NCBI GenBank assembly: GCA_015068155.1
Contig: SVLC01000013.1
Location: 1-42,940 of the forward strand
Reading direction: 5' to 3'
DNA from: Oscillospiraceae bacterium
Lineage (GTDB): Bacteria; Bacillota; Clostridia; Oscillospirales; Oscillospiraceae
Length of the DNA stretch: 42,940 nt
A program made the translations under genes and the position numbers. The notes beneath the pieces are model-generated. The model did no database searches and was not told the DNA's origin. It saw nothing but the letters and a program-made list of their open reading frames with translations. Positions 6,771 to 14,151 of this stretch are shown piece after piece (position 1 is the stretch's first letter; each line of letters starts with the position of its first letter).

Positions 6771-7161
6771 CCCCGTGTTTTTGGGCGGCAGGTCGGAAAG
6801 CGCCACGAAGGAAGATCTGGCGGTGGCGGAGGATCTGCTGGATACGCTGGCGGCTCACCGGGAAAACTGTGTGGGCATGGCGGCGAATATGATCGGCGTA
6901 CGCAAGCGGATCATTGCCTTTGACAATGAGGGCAGTTATATGGTGATGTTCAATCCGGAAATATGTAAGGCATCCGGTCCGTACGAGACCCAGGAAAGCT
7001 GCCTGTCACTGCTGGGTGGGCCCAGGCCCTGCAAGCGTTATCAGACCATCAAGGTCCGCTGGCAGAATGAAGATTTTCAAACCCGCATCAAGACCTTCAC
7101 CGGCTGGACGGCTCAGATTATTCAGCATGAAGTGGATCATTGCGACGGTATCAGGATATAA
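6748..7161 (+). CDS. Divergent peptide deformylase-like metalloprotein
   Basis: 137 aa from ATG 6748, overlapping mutT by 23 bp. Deformylase motif 2 (ESCLSL, metal-binding Cys85) and motif 3 (QHEVDH, His127, Glu128, His131) are complete, so the metal site is present. Motif 1 reads GMAANMIG instead of the canonical GLAAPQIG: the Gln that lines the oxyanion hole is Met48. Similar sequences in Firmicutes are commonly annotated as deformylase. It may be a secondary or altered-specificity enzyme. It is the middle gene of a mutT-def-DUF2817 operon, 12 bp before the next start. Confidence 0.8.
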   Translation: MVRELIHDPVFLGGRSESATKEDLAVAEDLLDTLAAHRENCVGMAANMIGVRKRIIAFDNEGSYMVMFNPEICKASGPYETQESCLSLLGGPRPCKRYQTIKVRWQNEDFQTRIKTFTGWTAQIIQHEVDHCDGIRI

Positions 7162-7173
7162 AGGAGAAGGAAT

Positions 7174-8418
7174 ATGAAGAAGAAATGGATCGTGGCGCTG
7201 GCGGCGGTGCTGCTGACGGTGCTGCTGTTGACATTTGTGGGCCCTTATTTGGTGCTGGCGGCGGCGCGTCAACCGGCGCCGGAGGAAAACTACGCCTATA
7301 GCCAGGCCTTTTTCACCACCTACGAGCAGACCAGGCAGGGACTGCAGGATCTGTCCAAGGGGCTGCGGGAGCAGGGCGCGCTGGTAGTCACGGAAAGCTA
7401 TCCCATCGATGCCGATGACGGACTGTATATCGACAAGATCTATCTGCCGGCGGAGGAACGGATGACCAATCTGATCCTGCTGACCACCGGTGTACACGGT
7501 GTGGAGGGATACATCGGCGCGGCTATGCTGGAGGTGTTTTTCCAGGAGGTGTATCCCACGCTGGATAAGAAGACCACCGGCGTGATGGTGGTCGCCAATG
7601 TAAATCCCTACGGCATGAAATACTATCGCCGTTATAATGAGAACAATGTGGATCTAAACCGGAATTTTATCCTGGATTGGGATAGTTTTGACCTGGCCTC
7701 CAACCGGGAATATCCCCAGGTGCAGACCTTCCTGGAACCGAAAGGGAAGATCAAAAATGCATTTTGGCATGAGGTGAGCTTCTACTGGAATTTGGGTGTG
7801 ACGGCGGTGACCCACGGAGCGGATACCATTTCCGACGCGCTGCTGACAGGCCAGTACCAATCTCCCCAGGGGGTTTATTACGGCGGCAACGGGGACGAAG
7901 CCTCTACGGTGTATTTGAAGGATATATTTGAAAAGGCGCTGAGCAGCGCATATGAAAATGTGGTGCATATCGATATCCATTCCGGCTACGGTCCGCGGTA
8001 TCATATGGTGATCTTTAACTCTGTGTATGAGACCATGACCGAGGCGCAGACCAAGGAAGCTTTTGGGTATGATTATGTGATCTCCCATGATTCCGAGGAT
8101 TTCTATGCCACCACCGGCGACACCACCGACTTTTTCTATCGGCTGGCAGAGCAAAAGCAGAGCGATAAGCAACTGTTTTCCACCTGCTTTGAGTTTGGAA
8201 CGGTGGGCGACGACTTCTTTGACACCATTTTGAGCCTGAAGTATACGGTGGATGAAAACCGGCAGTACTGGTACCCCAGCAGCAACGCCGTAACGGCGGA
8301 AGTGGTGCGGCAGAACTATATGGAGCTGTTCTATCCCACGGAAACCGCCTGGCGGGAACAGGCTGTGGCGGATTTTGTGGCGGCCACCATGGGCGTACTG
8401 CAGGCGAAAATGAAGTAA
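7174..8418 (+). CDS. Membrane-anchored DUF2817 (M14-like) metallopeptidase
   Basis: 414 aa. Residues 5-31 form one hydrophobic segment, an uncleaved anchor or signal. The catalytic-type motifs of the zinc carboxypeptidase-like DUF2817 family follow: GVHGVEGYIG with His108 and Glu111 as metal ligands, NNVDLNRNF with the substrate-binding Arg, HIDIHSGYG with the third metal ligand, and CFEFGT near residue 345 with the candidate general-base Glu. The enzyme is expected outside the membrane, acting on peptides or cell-wall stems. The AAGGAGAAGG site gives a clear start. It closes the mutT operon and is followed by a terminator. Confidence 0.85.
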   Translation: MKKKWIVALAAVLLTVLLLTFVGPYLVLAAARQPAPEENYAYSQAFFTTYEQTRQGLQDLSKGLREQGALVVTESYPIDADDGLYIDKIYLPAEERMTNLILLTTGVHGVEGYIGAAMLEVFFQEVYPTLDKKTTGVMVVANVNPYGMKYYRRYNENNVDLNRNFILDWDSFDLASNREYPQVQTFLEPKGKIKNAFWHEVSFYWNLGVTAVTHGADTISDALLTGQYQSPQGVYYGGNGDEASTVYLKDIFEKALSSAYENVVHIDIHSGYGPRYHMVIFNSVYETMTEAQTKEAFGYDYVISHDSEDFYATTGDTTDFFYRLAEQKQSDKQLFSTCFEFGTVGDDFFDTILSLKYTVDENRQYWYPSSNAVTAEVVRQNYMELFYPTETAWREQAVADFVAATMGVLQAKMK

Positions 8419-8423
8419 ATACA

Positions 8424-8453
8424 GCCCCGGATCGGCGGATCCGGGGCGCTTTA
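8424..8453 (+). terminator. Terminator of the mutT-def-DUF2817 operon
   Basis: A 10-bp GC-rich stem (GCCCCGGATC / GATCCGGGGC) followed by GCTTTAT, six bases after the stop codon. Confidence 0.75.
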
Positions 8454-8458
8454 TGCTG

Positions 8459-8524
8459 TTTGCTGTCGCATAAATACGACAGCAAAGGAAGACGAACGGG
8501 AATGATGTTGACATTATGCGACAG
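8459..8524. repeat. Nested inverted repeats CTGTCGCATAA / TTATGCGACAG in a promoter region
   Basis: TTTGCTGTCG and CGACAGCAAA form a 10-bp hairpin at about 8459-8486. A second, longer match links CTGTCGCATAA (8463-8473) with its exact complement TTATGCGACAG (8514-8524), which lies in the spacer of the next promoter. So one 11-bp word appears in both orientations with a third partial copy between. Confidence 0.6.
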
Positions 8525-8536
8525 AAATGGTAAAAT
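8508..8536 (+). promoter_or_regulatory. Promoter of the small helical protein gene
   Basis: TTGACA (8508-8513), 17 bp, TAAAAT (8531-8536), 32 bp before the start codon. Confidence 0.75.
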
Positions 8537-8567
8537 ACGGACAGATAAAAAACTTGGAGGTAATGTT

Positions 8568-8912
8568 ATGAACTACCGTGTAAAGGAAAAGAAAAATTTT
8601 GCGCTGGCGCTGCTGTCGGTGATGGGCCTGAGTGTGGACGTGCGGGATGTGGAAGACTTGGAGCTGGACGGATACAACCGCCGCCAACTGCAGGGGATCT
8701 TGACGGATCTGCAGACAAAATTAGCCGCCCTTCGGCGGCAGGAGCCGGAAAAGGGCGGCGCTATGTATGAGAGGTGGGATGATGCGGTATTCTGCCTGGA
8801 GGATCAGTTGTGGCAGGTGGAGGAGGCCCTGGAAAAGGCGGAGGATGAAGAAGAACCCATGCTTTCCTTTTGGGAGATCCCGGTGCCCCGGCCCCAACTG
8901 AGAATGGCTTGA
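8568..8912 (+). CDS. Small acidic helical protein of unknown function
   Basis: 114 aa from ATG 8568, with TTGGAGG seven bases upstream and a clear promoter, so I consider it a real gene. The product has a basic start (MNYRVKEKK), then mostly predicted helix, with a likely coiled coil around residues 40-95 (LQGILTDLQTKLAALRRQ, then CLEDQLWQVEEALEKAEDEEE). No membrane segment or signal. I do not recognise the family. It converges with the APH-like gene seven bases away with no terminator between them. The palindromic repeats upstream suggest specific regulation. Confidence 0.7.
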   Translation: MNYRVKEKKNFALALLSVMGLSVDVRDVEDLELDGYNRRQLQGILTDLQTKLAALRRQEPEKGGAMYERWDDAVFCLEDQLWQVEEALEKAEDEEEPMLSFWEIPVPRPQLRMA

Positions 8913-8919
8913 AGGCGGA

Positions 8920-9702
8920 TTATTGGAACACTTCAAAAGCGCCGATGGCGCCCAAAATGTCTTTGTCGATCCGGTCGCGGCCGTAGACATCCAGGAAGCG
9001 TTCCCCCCAGGCGTCGGTCTTCAAATTGAAAAACAGAGACCAGACACCCCAGAACAGATCGATATGCCGGTCGCCGATGCCACCGGCACCCAGGTCGATA
9101 AAGCCGGAAAGCTGCCAATCCCGCAAGAGGATATTGGGCAGGCAATAATCGCCGTGGAGCAGCGTATCCCTTTGCAGCGCCGGGGCAAATTGCCGGACCA
9201 CGGCGATGGCCTCTTCGGCGGAGGCATAGCCCCAATTGTCGGGGAAGAGGGAAGCATCGTATTGACCGGTGTGGAAATGTTCCTCCGCGGCAGCGATGTA
9301 GTCATCGGTGCGGTGGGCAATGGGGCAGCCGGCGATGGGGGTTTCGTGGAGCTGCCGCAGCAAAAGGGCGGTGGTGTCGCAAAGCCGCCGGGGATCGGAA
9401 ATATATTGGGCGTGGAGACAGTCTTCCCCGGGGACCCGGGCGGTCAGCAGCCAATCCTGCTCTGCGGTGTGGTAGGAAAGCACCTGGGGGCCGATGCCTT
9501 TTTCGAAGAAGAAGCGATCCATGGCGGCTTCTTTCTGTAGGGAGCCGGCAGGCGCGGATTTCAGAAATAAACCACCGTCTTTGTCAATATAATACACCCG
9601 GGCTTCCGGGGAACAGCTGCTGTCGAATACCGGACCGGCCAGCAGATGCTGAAATTCGGCGGGAAACAGGGCGAGATCCGGCTGGATGGGGGTGCGTTTC
9701 AT
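8920..9702 (-). CDS. APH(3')-like aminoglycoside phosphotransferase family protein
   Basis: 260 aa, close to the usual APH(3') length. Kinase elements are intact: Lys48 in LFLKSA, Glu58, the catalytic HGD at 183-185 with Asn190 (LLHGDYCLPN), the metal-binding Asp203 in FIDLGAGGIGDRHID, and a C-terminal LKTDAWGERFLDVYG stretch like that of APH(3') enzymes. Such enzymes phosphorylate kanamycin-type drugs, but chromosomal relatives may act on other small molecules, so resistance is not proven. Expression should be shaped by the hairpin and T-run between promoter and ribosome site. It stands alone on the minus strand. Confidence 0.85.
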   Translation of the reverse strand: MKRTPIQPDLALFPAEFQHLLAGPVFDSSCSPEARVYYIDKDGGLFLKSAPAGSLQKEAAMDRFFFEKGIGPQVLSYHTAEQDWLLTARVPGEDCLHAQYISDPRRLCDTTALLLRQLHETPIAGCPIAHRTDDYIAAAEEHFHTGQYDASLFPDNWGYASAEEAIAVVRQFAPALQRDTLLHGDYCLPNILLRDWQLSGFIDLGAGGIGDRHIDLFWGVWSLFFNLKTDAWGERFLDVYGRDRIDKDILGAIGAFEVFQ

Positions 9703-9715
9703 GGTGTTACCTCCT

Positions 9716-9743
9716 AAAAAAGGGGCAATCCGAAAATTGCCCC
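9716..9743 (-). terminator. Terminator-like hairpin in the leader of the APH-like gene
   Basis: On the minus strand GGGGCAAT pairs with ATTGCCCC (8 bp, 6-nt loop) and is followed by TTTTTT (9716-9721), which abuts the AGGAGG ribosome site (9710-9715). By form it is a full intrinsic terminator between promoter and gene. Confidence 0.75.
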
Positions 9744-9752
9744 ATTACGATT

Positions 9753-9781
9753 AATGTAGCATACAAATATTTCGATGTCAA
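9753..9781 (-). promoter_or_regulatory. Promoter of the APH-like gene
   Basis: TTGACA (9776-9781), 17 bp, TACATT (9753-9758) on the minus strand. The start site would fall just before the leader hairpin. Confidence 0.75.
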
Positions 9782-9855
9782 GGACATTTGATGAAAAAAA
9801 GTCCATTCTGTGTTTTGCACAAAAGCAAATGTTGTTATTTATGCAGTATCCCATC

Positions 9856-9884
9856 TTGCAAAATGAAAAAAAGTATGGTATTCT
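9856..9884 (+). promoter_or_regulatory. Promoter of an apparently geneless transcription unit
   Basis: TTGCAA (9856-9861), 17 bp, TATTCT (9879-9884). Transcription would begin near 9891. Confidence 0.55.
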
Positions 9885-10041
9885 TTAGATACAAAGAAGA
9901 ACGCCCCAAGCAAAGAAAGAAGAAGCAAAAGCAGTCCAAAACAAAAGCAAAAAACCAAGCAAAAAACCAAAAGCAAAAGGGGCTCTTCAAAGACAAGGCT
10001 TTCTAAAATTCCGATCACATAAATTTTGTAAGAAGAAGAAA

Positions 10042-10116
10042 ATGAATGCCAAAACGGAAGCAATTCAAATTTTGTCAAAGAAGAAAGCCAAGTCAATCCG
10101 CAGAAAGCGAGGTTAA
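10042..10116 (+). CDS. Possible 24-aa basic small peptide inside the ncRNA candidate
   Basis: ATG at 10042 is preceded by AAGAAGAAG, a weak ribosome site in a purine-rich context. The peptide is Lys/Arg-rich with a short amphipathic start (EAIQILSKKKAKSIRRKR). It is the only frame in the 9885-10199 unit with a plausible start and stop after the hairpin. It may be fortuitous. Confidence 0.25.
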   Translation: MNAKTEAIQILSKKKAKSIRRKRG

Positions 10117-10144
10117 CCACTGATGGAACCCACCTTTGAAAAGG

Positions 10145-10199
10145 AATAACCCCTGACGATCAGAAGTGTGCAATCTGATATGTCAGGGGTTATTTCTTT
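10145..10199 (+). terminator. Terminator of the 9885-10199 transcription unit
   Basis: A 13-bp stem (AATAACCCCTGAC / GTCAGGGGTTATT) contains an inner 6-bp stem (ATCAGA / TCTGAT) and is followed by TCTTT. Confidence 0.8.
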
Positions 10200-10200
10200 G

Positions 10201-10221
10201 CCGCCCAGAGGGCGGTTTTTT
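10201..10221 (+). terminator. Second terminator in tandem
   Basis: CCGCCC, a 3-nt loop, GGGCGG and TTTTTT. It directly follows the first terminator and would stop read-through into the Xre gene. Confidence 0.75.
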
Positions 10222-10227
10222 GTTTTG

Positions 10228-10266
10228 CAAGCGGCGCTTGACAGCGGGCAAGCAGGCGGCACTTGC
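10228..10266. promoter_or_regulatory. Two inverted repeats, candidate Xre operator
   Basis: CAAGC/GCTTG (10228-10240, 3-bp centre) and GCAAG/CTTGC (10248-10266, 9-bp centre) lie side by side just upstream of and overlapping the Xre gene's -35 box. Position suggests autoregulation; not demonstrated. Confidence 0.4.
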
Positions 10267-10291
10267 TATTTGGGTGGCGCTGTGGTAGGAT
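10263..10291 (+). promoter_or_regulatory. Possible promoter of the Xre-type membrane regulator
   Basis: TTGCTA (10263-10268), 17 bp, TAGGAT (10286-10291), 33 bp before the chosen start. Confidence 0.5.
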
Positions 10292-10323
10292 AAGGGCAAG
10301 AAATGAGAAGGAGGGCACATCTG

Positions 10324-11280
10324 ATGACAGTAGGACAGAAGATCCGGCATTACCGCAAGCAGCTGGGCCTTTCCCAGGAGGAATTGGCACAGAAAATGCA
10401 GGTAAGCCGGCAGACGGTGAGCTTGTGGGAAAACGATCAGACCATGCCTACCATCGATAATTTGGTGCGGCTGAAGGAAATTTTCGGCGTTTCCATTGAT
10501 GAGATCCTGACACAGCAGCCTGAGCAGGAGCGGCCCTCCTTTATCCTTGCGGAAGAGGAAGGGCCAAAACAGCAGGAAAAACCGCCCCGGGATCGCTGGC
10601 AGAAGTGGGGCATCGGGCTGTTTGTGGCTGCGCTTGTAAGCATTGTGGTGGCGGCGCTGGCCGCGAGCTGGCTGTCGGAACGCACTATGCTTCCGACGAA
10701 TAGTATGTGGATATTCTTTGCTTTTCTGCCGATCCCGCTGGCATCCGTGGTTTTGGGCTTCGTCCTGAAACGCCGGGGCTATGGATGGAGGAAAAATGTG
10801 ATCGCCGGCTTTATTATTGCCGGTTTGATGGTGGCTTACGGGTCATTTACATTTATATTTGCCGGTATGTATGATAACTCCGATGCCCATATTCGGGCGG
10901 TGGAGGCCTATACGGGCATCGATATTCCCCGGCACAGCGGTATTCGCACCCAAAATTGGAGCGAGAATACGCAGATCAGCGCCCAAGGTGTGATGCATTT
11001 TTCCAGCGAGGTGCGATTCCGGCAGGCAGATGTGGAAGCCTTTGAAACATCCCTGGCCTCGGACAGCCGTTGGCAGACGGAAATGAAAAGTCAGCTACGG
11101 GGCTTGCGGATCATGCCGTTGCAATATGGGGGCTGCTATGTGCTCATGTATAACATCGACGAGGAGACATTCAATGCGGTGCCGTCCGCGGAAGGGGACT
11201 ATCGGTTTGTCTGTATTTTTTACAATGCCATGAATAATACCATGTATTTGGAGGAATATACCCTGCATTATGTGCCATGA
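10324..11280 (+). CDS. Xre-family regulator with C-terminal membrane domain
   Basis: 318 aa from ATG 10324, with GGAGG about ten bases upstream; an ATG at 10303 lacks such a site. Residues 1-65 are a Cro/C1 helix-turn-helix (VGQKIRHYRKQLGLSQEELAQKMQVSRQTVSLWEN). Three hydrophobic segments follow (about 95-115, 127-147, 157-180), then a domain of roughly 140 residues, probably extracytoplasmic, with no family I recognise. This architecture suggests a membrane-tethered regulator that senses an outside or membrane signal. A terminator follows, so it is monocistronic. Confidence 0.8.
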   Translation: MTVGQKIRHYRKQLGLSQEELAQKMQVSRQTVSLWENDQTMPTIDNLVRLKEIFGVSIDEILTQQPEQERPSFILAEEEGPKQQEKPPRDRWQKWGIGLFVAALVSIVVAALAASWLSERTMLPTNSMWIFFAFLPIPLASVVLGFVLKRRGYGWRKNVIAGFIIAGLMVAYGSFTFIFAGMYDNSDAHIRAVEAYTGIDIPRHSGIRTQNWSENTQISAQGVMHFSSEVRFRQADVEAFETSLASDSRWQTEMKSQLRGLRIMPLQYGGCYVLMYNIDEETFNAVPSAEGDYRFVCIFYNAMNNTMYLEEYTLHYVP

Positions 11281-11281
11281 G

Positions 11282-11312
11282 AAAAGACCTGCCCGGGCCG
11301 GGCAGGTCTTTT
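11282..11312 (+). terminator. Terminator of the Xre-type gene
   Basis: A 13-bp stem (AAAAGACCTGCCC / GGGCAGGTCTTTT) ending in TTTT, immediately after the stop. Confidence 0.8.
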
Positions 11313-11373
11313 GCGGTGGATCTCCGGTCCTTGCCAATCATCGAAGGTGTATGCCAAACCCTAATTTAGGGGG

Positions 11374-11401
11374 TTGCAAATAGGGTAGAATGTGCTATGA
11401 T
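11374..11401 (+). promoter_or_regulatory. Promoter of the transporter-lipase pair
   Basis: TTGCAA (11374-11379), 16 bp, TATGAT (11396-11401), about 28 bp before the transporter start. Confidence 0.6.
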
Positions 11402-11428
11402 AGCAGGTAGAATATTGACAGAAAAGAG

Positions 11429-12553
11429 ATGGCTATGACCAGAAATTTCGTGATCCGCAATGCGTCCTCGTTTCTGCGGAAAAATGTAGTGATGCTGGTG
11501 GCGCTGGCGGCAGCGCTGATCACCATGCTGTTTGTACCGCCGGACAGGGAATATTGGGGATATTTCGATGTGAAGACCCTGACCTGCCTGTTCTGCGTGC
11601 TGGCAGTGGTGTGCGCGCTGAAAAACATTCGCTTTTTCTACATACTGGCCAAGAAGATCGTTCGCTCCTTCCGCAACGCCCGGATGAGCGTGCTGGCGCT
11701 GGTGTATATCACCTTTATCGGCTCCATGCTGATCGCCAACGATATGGCGCTGCTGACATTTCTGCCGCTGGGTTATTTGGTGCTGACATCCACCGGCAAG
11801 CAGAAATACATGGCGTTTACCTTTGTTATGCAGAATATTGCCGCCAATCTGGGCGGCATGCTGACGCCCTTTGGCAATCCGCAAAATCTTTATCTTTACA
11901 CCAAGTTTGAGATCCCCACCCTGGAATTTATGGGCATCATGGTGCTGCCGTTTGCGGTATCGGTGGTGCTGATCACGGTGTTTTGTATGATTTTTGTAAA
12001 GCCGGAACCGCTGGAGGTGGCCGATGAGCAGGTGAAGCTGCCGGTGGGCCGGACCGTGGTGTATTTGGCGCTGTTCGCCCTGGCGATCGCCATCGTATTC
12101 CGGGGGATCCCTTACGGTGTCGGCCTGGTGGTGATCCCGGCGGCGCTGCTGATCATGGATCGTAAGGCGCTGAAGATGGTGGATTATCCGTTGCTGCTGA
12201 CCTTTGTGTTTTTCTTTGTGTTTGCGGGAAATATGGCCAGGATCCAGTTCGTGCGGGATATTTTCTCCGGCCTTTTGGAAAAAAGCACCTTGCTGTTTTC
12301 TATTCTCAGTTGCCAATTCATCAGCAATGTGCCTTCGGCGATCTTGCTGAGCCAGTTTACGGAGAATTATCGGGAGCTGCTGCTGGGCGTGAATATCGGC
12401 GGCGTGGGTACGCTGATCGCCAGCCTGGCCAGTTTGATCACCTTCCGGGAGTATACGGCCCATAATCCCGGCAAGAGTGGGTATTATATCAAGACCTTTA
12501 GTTTATTTAATTTGGCATTTCTGATTATTTTGGTGCTGTTTGTGATTTGGTAA
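11429..12553 (+). CDS. Anion/citrate transporter-like membrane protein (IT superfamily)
   Basis: 374 aa with about ten hydrophobic segments covering nearly the whole chain, shorter than the usual 400-450. The conserved ion-transporter features are present: FIGSMLIANDMALLTFLPL in the first half and NIAANLGGMLTPFGNPQNL, a hairpin typical of the CitMHS/ArsB/NhaD group, with the second repeat around FISNVPSAILLSQF. These are secondary transporters for carboxylates, other anions or Na+/H+ exchange; the substrate cannot be chosen from sequence. ATG 11435 is an alternative start. The lipase gene follows 35 bp downstream with no terminator between, so they are probably co-transcribed. Confidence 0.82.
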   Translation: MAMTRNFVIRNASSFLRKNVVMLVALAAALITMLFVPPDREYWGYFDVKTLTCLFCVLAVVCALKNIRFFYILAKKIVRSFRNARMSVLALVYITFIGSMLIANDMALLTFLPLGYLVLTSTGKQKYMAFTFVMQNIAANLGGMLTPFGNPQNLYLYTKFEIPTLEFMGIMVLPFAVSVVLITVFCMIFVKPEPLEVADEQVKLPVGRTVVYLALFALAIAIVFRGIPYGVGLVVIPAALLIMDRKALKMVDYPLLLTFVFFFVFAGNMARIQFVRDIFSGLLEKSTLLFSILSCQFISNVPSAILLSQFTENYRELLLGVNIGGVGTLIASLASLITFREYTAHNPGKSGYYIKTFSLFNLAFLIILVLFVIW

Positions 12554-12588
12554 AAAAGAACGAAAAATGGAGGAGGGGGGGCAACCCG

Positions 12589-13914
12589 ATGAGACATAAA
12601 TGGATCACACGGATCGTGATGATGGCGCTGTATGCAATGGTGTCCAGCAGCTTTTTTGCGCTGCGGGCGTATCCGCTGCTGATTCTGCCGGCGATCCCGT
12701 TGGTGTTGGCCATTAACTTTCTGCCGGGTTGGGGCGTCAAGGGCGTGGACCGGCTGCGGCTGAAGATCTGCCTGCATGGCGATGAATGCCTGACTGTGTT
12801 TTTAGGTTCGGCGGCCATCAGCATACTGTATCATCTGTATTTGGCGATGTATATGCTGCCGGATAGCTGGCTGGAATGGGGTTTGAGCGCACTGGTGGCT
12901 TTTTGCCTGGAGATGATGCTGTTCTGGAACGGTATTATCTGCGTGTATTTGACTTCTGTGCAATTGGGCATCCGCCTGCGGGTAGTGGGGCTGTTATGCG
13001 GCCTGATCCCGGTGGCGCAGTTGGTGGCCCTAGGTAAGATCATGGCGGTGACATTCCGGGAAGTGCGGGAGGAAGCGGCCAAGGATGCGCTGAATGAAGC
13101 CCGGGAGGATCAGCGGCTGTGCGCCACCAAATATCCGATTCTGCTGGTACATGGGGTATGCTTCCGGGATTTTAAGCATTTAAGCTACTGGGGCCGGATC
13201 CCCAGAGAACTGGAACGGAACGGAGCGACGGTGTATTTTGGAGAGCATCAGTCTGCCCGGCCGGTGCAGGCCAGCGCCGAAGAGCTGTCGCAGCGGATCC
13301 GCCAACTGACTGGGGAAGGAAAAGCGGAAAAGGTGAACATCATTGCCCATTCCAAGGGCGGCCTGGATTGCCGCTGGGCCATGCGGGACCCGGATATTGC
13401 CGCCCGGGTGGCCAGTTTGACCACGGTGAATACGCCCCATCAGGGTTGCGAATATGCCGATTATCTGCTGAACAAGATCTCTGTCAAGACCCAAAAGCAG
13501 GTGGCGGAGGCCTACAACAATGCGGCCCGGCTGGCGGGGGATACCTCTCCCGATTTTCTGGCGGCCATGCGGGATCTGACGGCATCGGCCTGCCAGGAAC
13601 GGAATCGGCAGATGCCCCAGCCGGAGGGCGTATACTGCCAGAGTGTGGGTTCGGTGCTGAAGCGGGCCGTTCACGGAAAATTTCCGCTGCAGTACACCTA
13701 TCATGTGGTAAAAGAATTTGACGGACCCAACGATGGTCTGGTGGGCACCCAATCCTTCCCCTGGGGTGATGCTTATGAATTGCTGGAGCCTACGGGCCGG
13801 CGGGGCATTTCCCACGGCGATGTGATCGATTTGAACCGGGAAAACATCCCCGGCTTCGATGTGCGGGAATATTATGTGCAGTTGGTGTCCCGGCTGCGGG
13901 AAAAAGGATATTGA
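12589..13914 (+). CDS. Membrane-anchored alpha/beta-hydrolase, triacylglycerol lipase-like
   Basis: 441 aa from ATG 12589, with a GGAGGGGGG site upstream. Four hydrophobic segments (about 10-45, 65-90, 95-122, 130-150) anchor it. From residue 180 a lipase domain follows: PILLVHGVCFRDF with the oxyanion loop, nucleophile Ser255 in IIAHSKGG (AHSxG instead of GHSxG), acid Asp382 in GPNDGLV and His409 in ISHGDVI. NDGLV and HGD are typical of bacterial true lipases. Whether the domain faces in or out depends on the number of helices. It probably remodels membrane or neutral lipids. Confidence 0.82.
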   Translation: MRHKWITRIVMMALYAMVSSSFFALRAYPLLILPAIPLVLAINFLPGWGVKGVDRLRLKICLHGDECLTVFLGSAAISILYHLYLAMYMLPDSWLEWGLSALVAFCLEMMLFWNGIICVYLTSVQLGIRLRVVGLLCGLIPVAQLVALGKIMAVTFREVREEAAKDALNEAREDQRLCATKYPILLVHGVCFRDFKHLSYWGRIPRELERNGATVYFGEHQSARPVQASAEELSQRIRQLTGEGKAEKVNIIAHSKGGLDCRWAMRDPDIAARVASLTTVNTPHQGCEYADYLLNKISVKTQKQVAEAYNNAARLAGDTSPDFLAAMRDLTASACQERNRQMPQPEGVYCQSVGSVLKRAVHGKFPLQYTYHVVKEFDGPNDGLVGTQSFPWGDAYELLEPTGRRGISHGDVIDLNRENIPGFDVREYYVQLVSRLREKGY

Positions 13915-13915
13915 A

Positions 13916-13947
13916 ATAAGTCCCGGATGGCAACATCCGGGACTTAT
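13916..13947 (+). terminator. Hairpin after the lipase gene
   Basis: A perfect 14-bp stem (ATAAGTCCCGGATG / CATCCGGGACTTAT) with a GCAA tetraloop, but no T-run, so termination would be weak or the hairpin only protects the 3' end. Confidence 0.55.
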
Positions 13948-14033
13948 GATGTATAAACGTGAATGAAATGTGACTAATTTGTAAAATGTGCATAAACGGC
14001 GGGAAGGGCATATGGAAAAGGACGGAAATTCGG

Positions 14034-14062
14034 TTGACGGGGTAGGGGCTTTTTGGTATAAT
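14034..14062 (+). promoter_or_regulatory. Promoter of the MoxR/VWA operon
   Basis: TTGACG (14034-14039), 17 bp, TATAAT (14057-14062). The leader of about 85 nt carries a hairpin with one bulge (AAGTGTGCG / CGCACAACTT, about 14087-14118). Confidence 0.75.
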
Positions 14063-14151
14063 GGCTGAGAACATAATACAATGCGAAGTGTGCGCCTAAA
14101 GGGGAAAACGCACAACTTTGAAGGGATTATCGGAAAGAAAGGATCGTTGCT

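Larger units (their letters stand above)
9885..10199 (+). ncRNA. Candidate structured non-coding RNA, about 300 nt
   Basis: A promoter at 9856 and a strong terminator at 10145 bound a stretch with no convincing long gene. Near its 5' end GAAGA-AC-GCCCC (9896-9907) pairs with GGGGCTCTTC (9979-9988), closing a 71-nt loop with a single T (9908-9978), made of repeated AAGCAAAA/ACCAA units. Such an A-rich, U-poor loop should stay single-stranded. The second half (9990-10140) is also purine-rich. I recognise no known RNA family. The alternative is a messenger for the 24-codon basic peptide at 10042. This fills most of the 620-bp gap between the APH-like and Xre genes. Confidence 0.45.

Noticed and set aside
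9788..10006. Lys-rich 72-codon frame over the ncRNA candidate
   Set aside because: Its start lies upstream of the promoter, there is no ribosome site and the sequence is simply the A-rich loop in translation.
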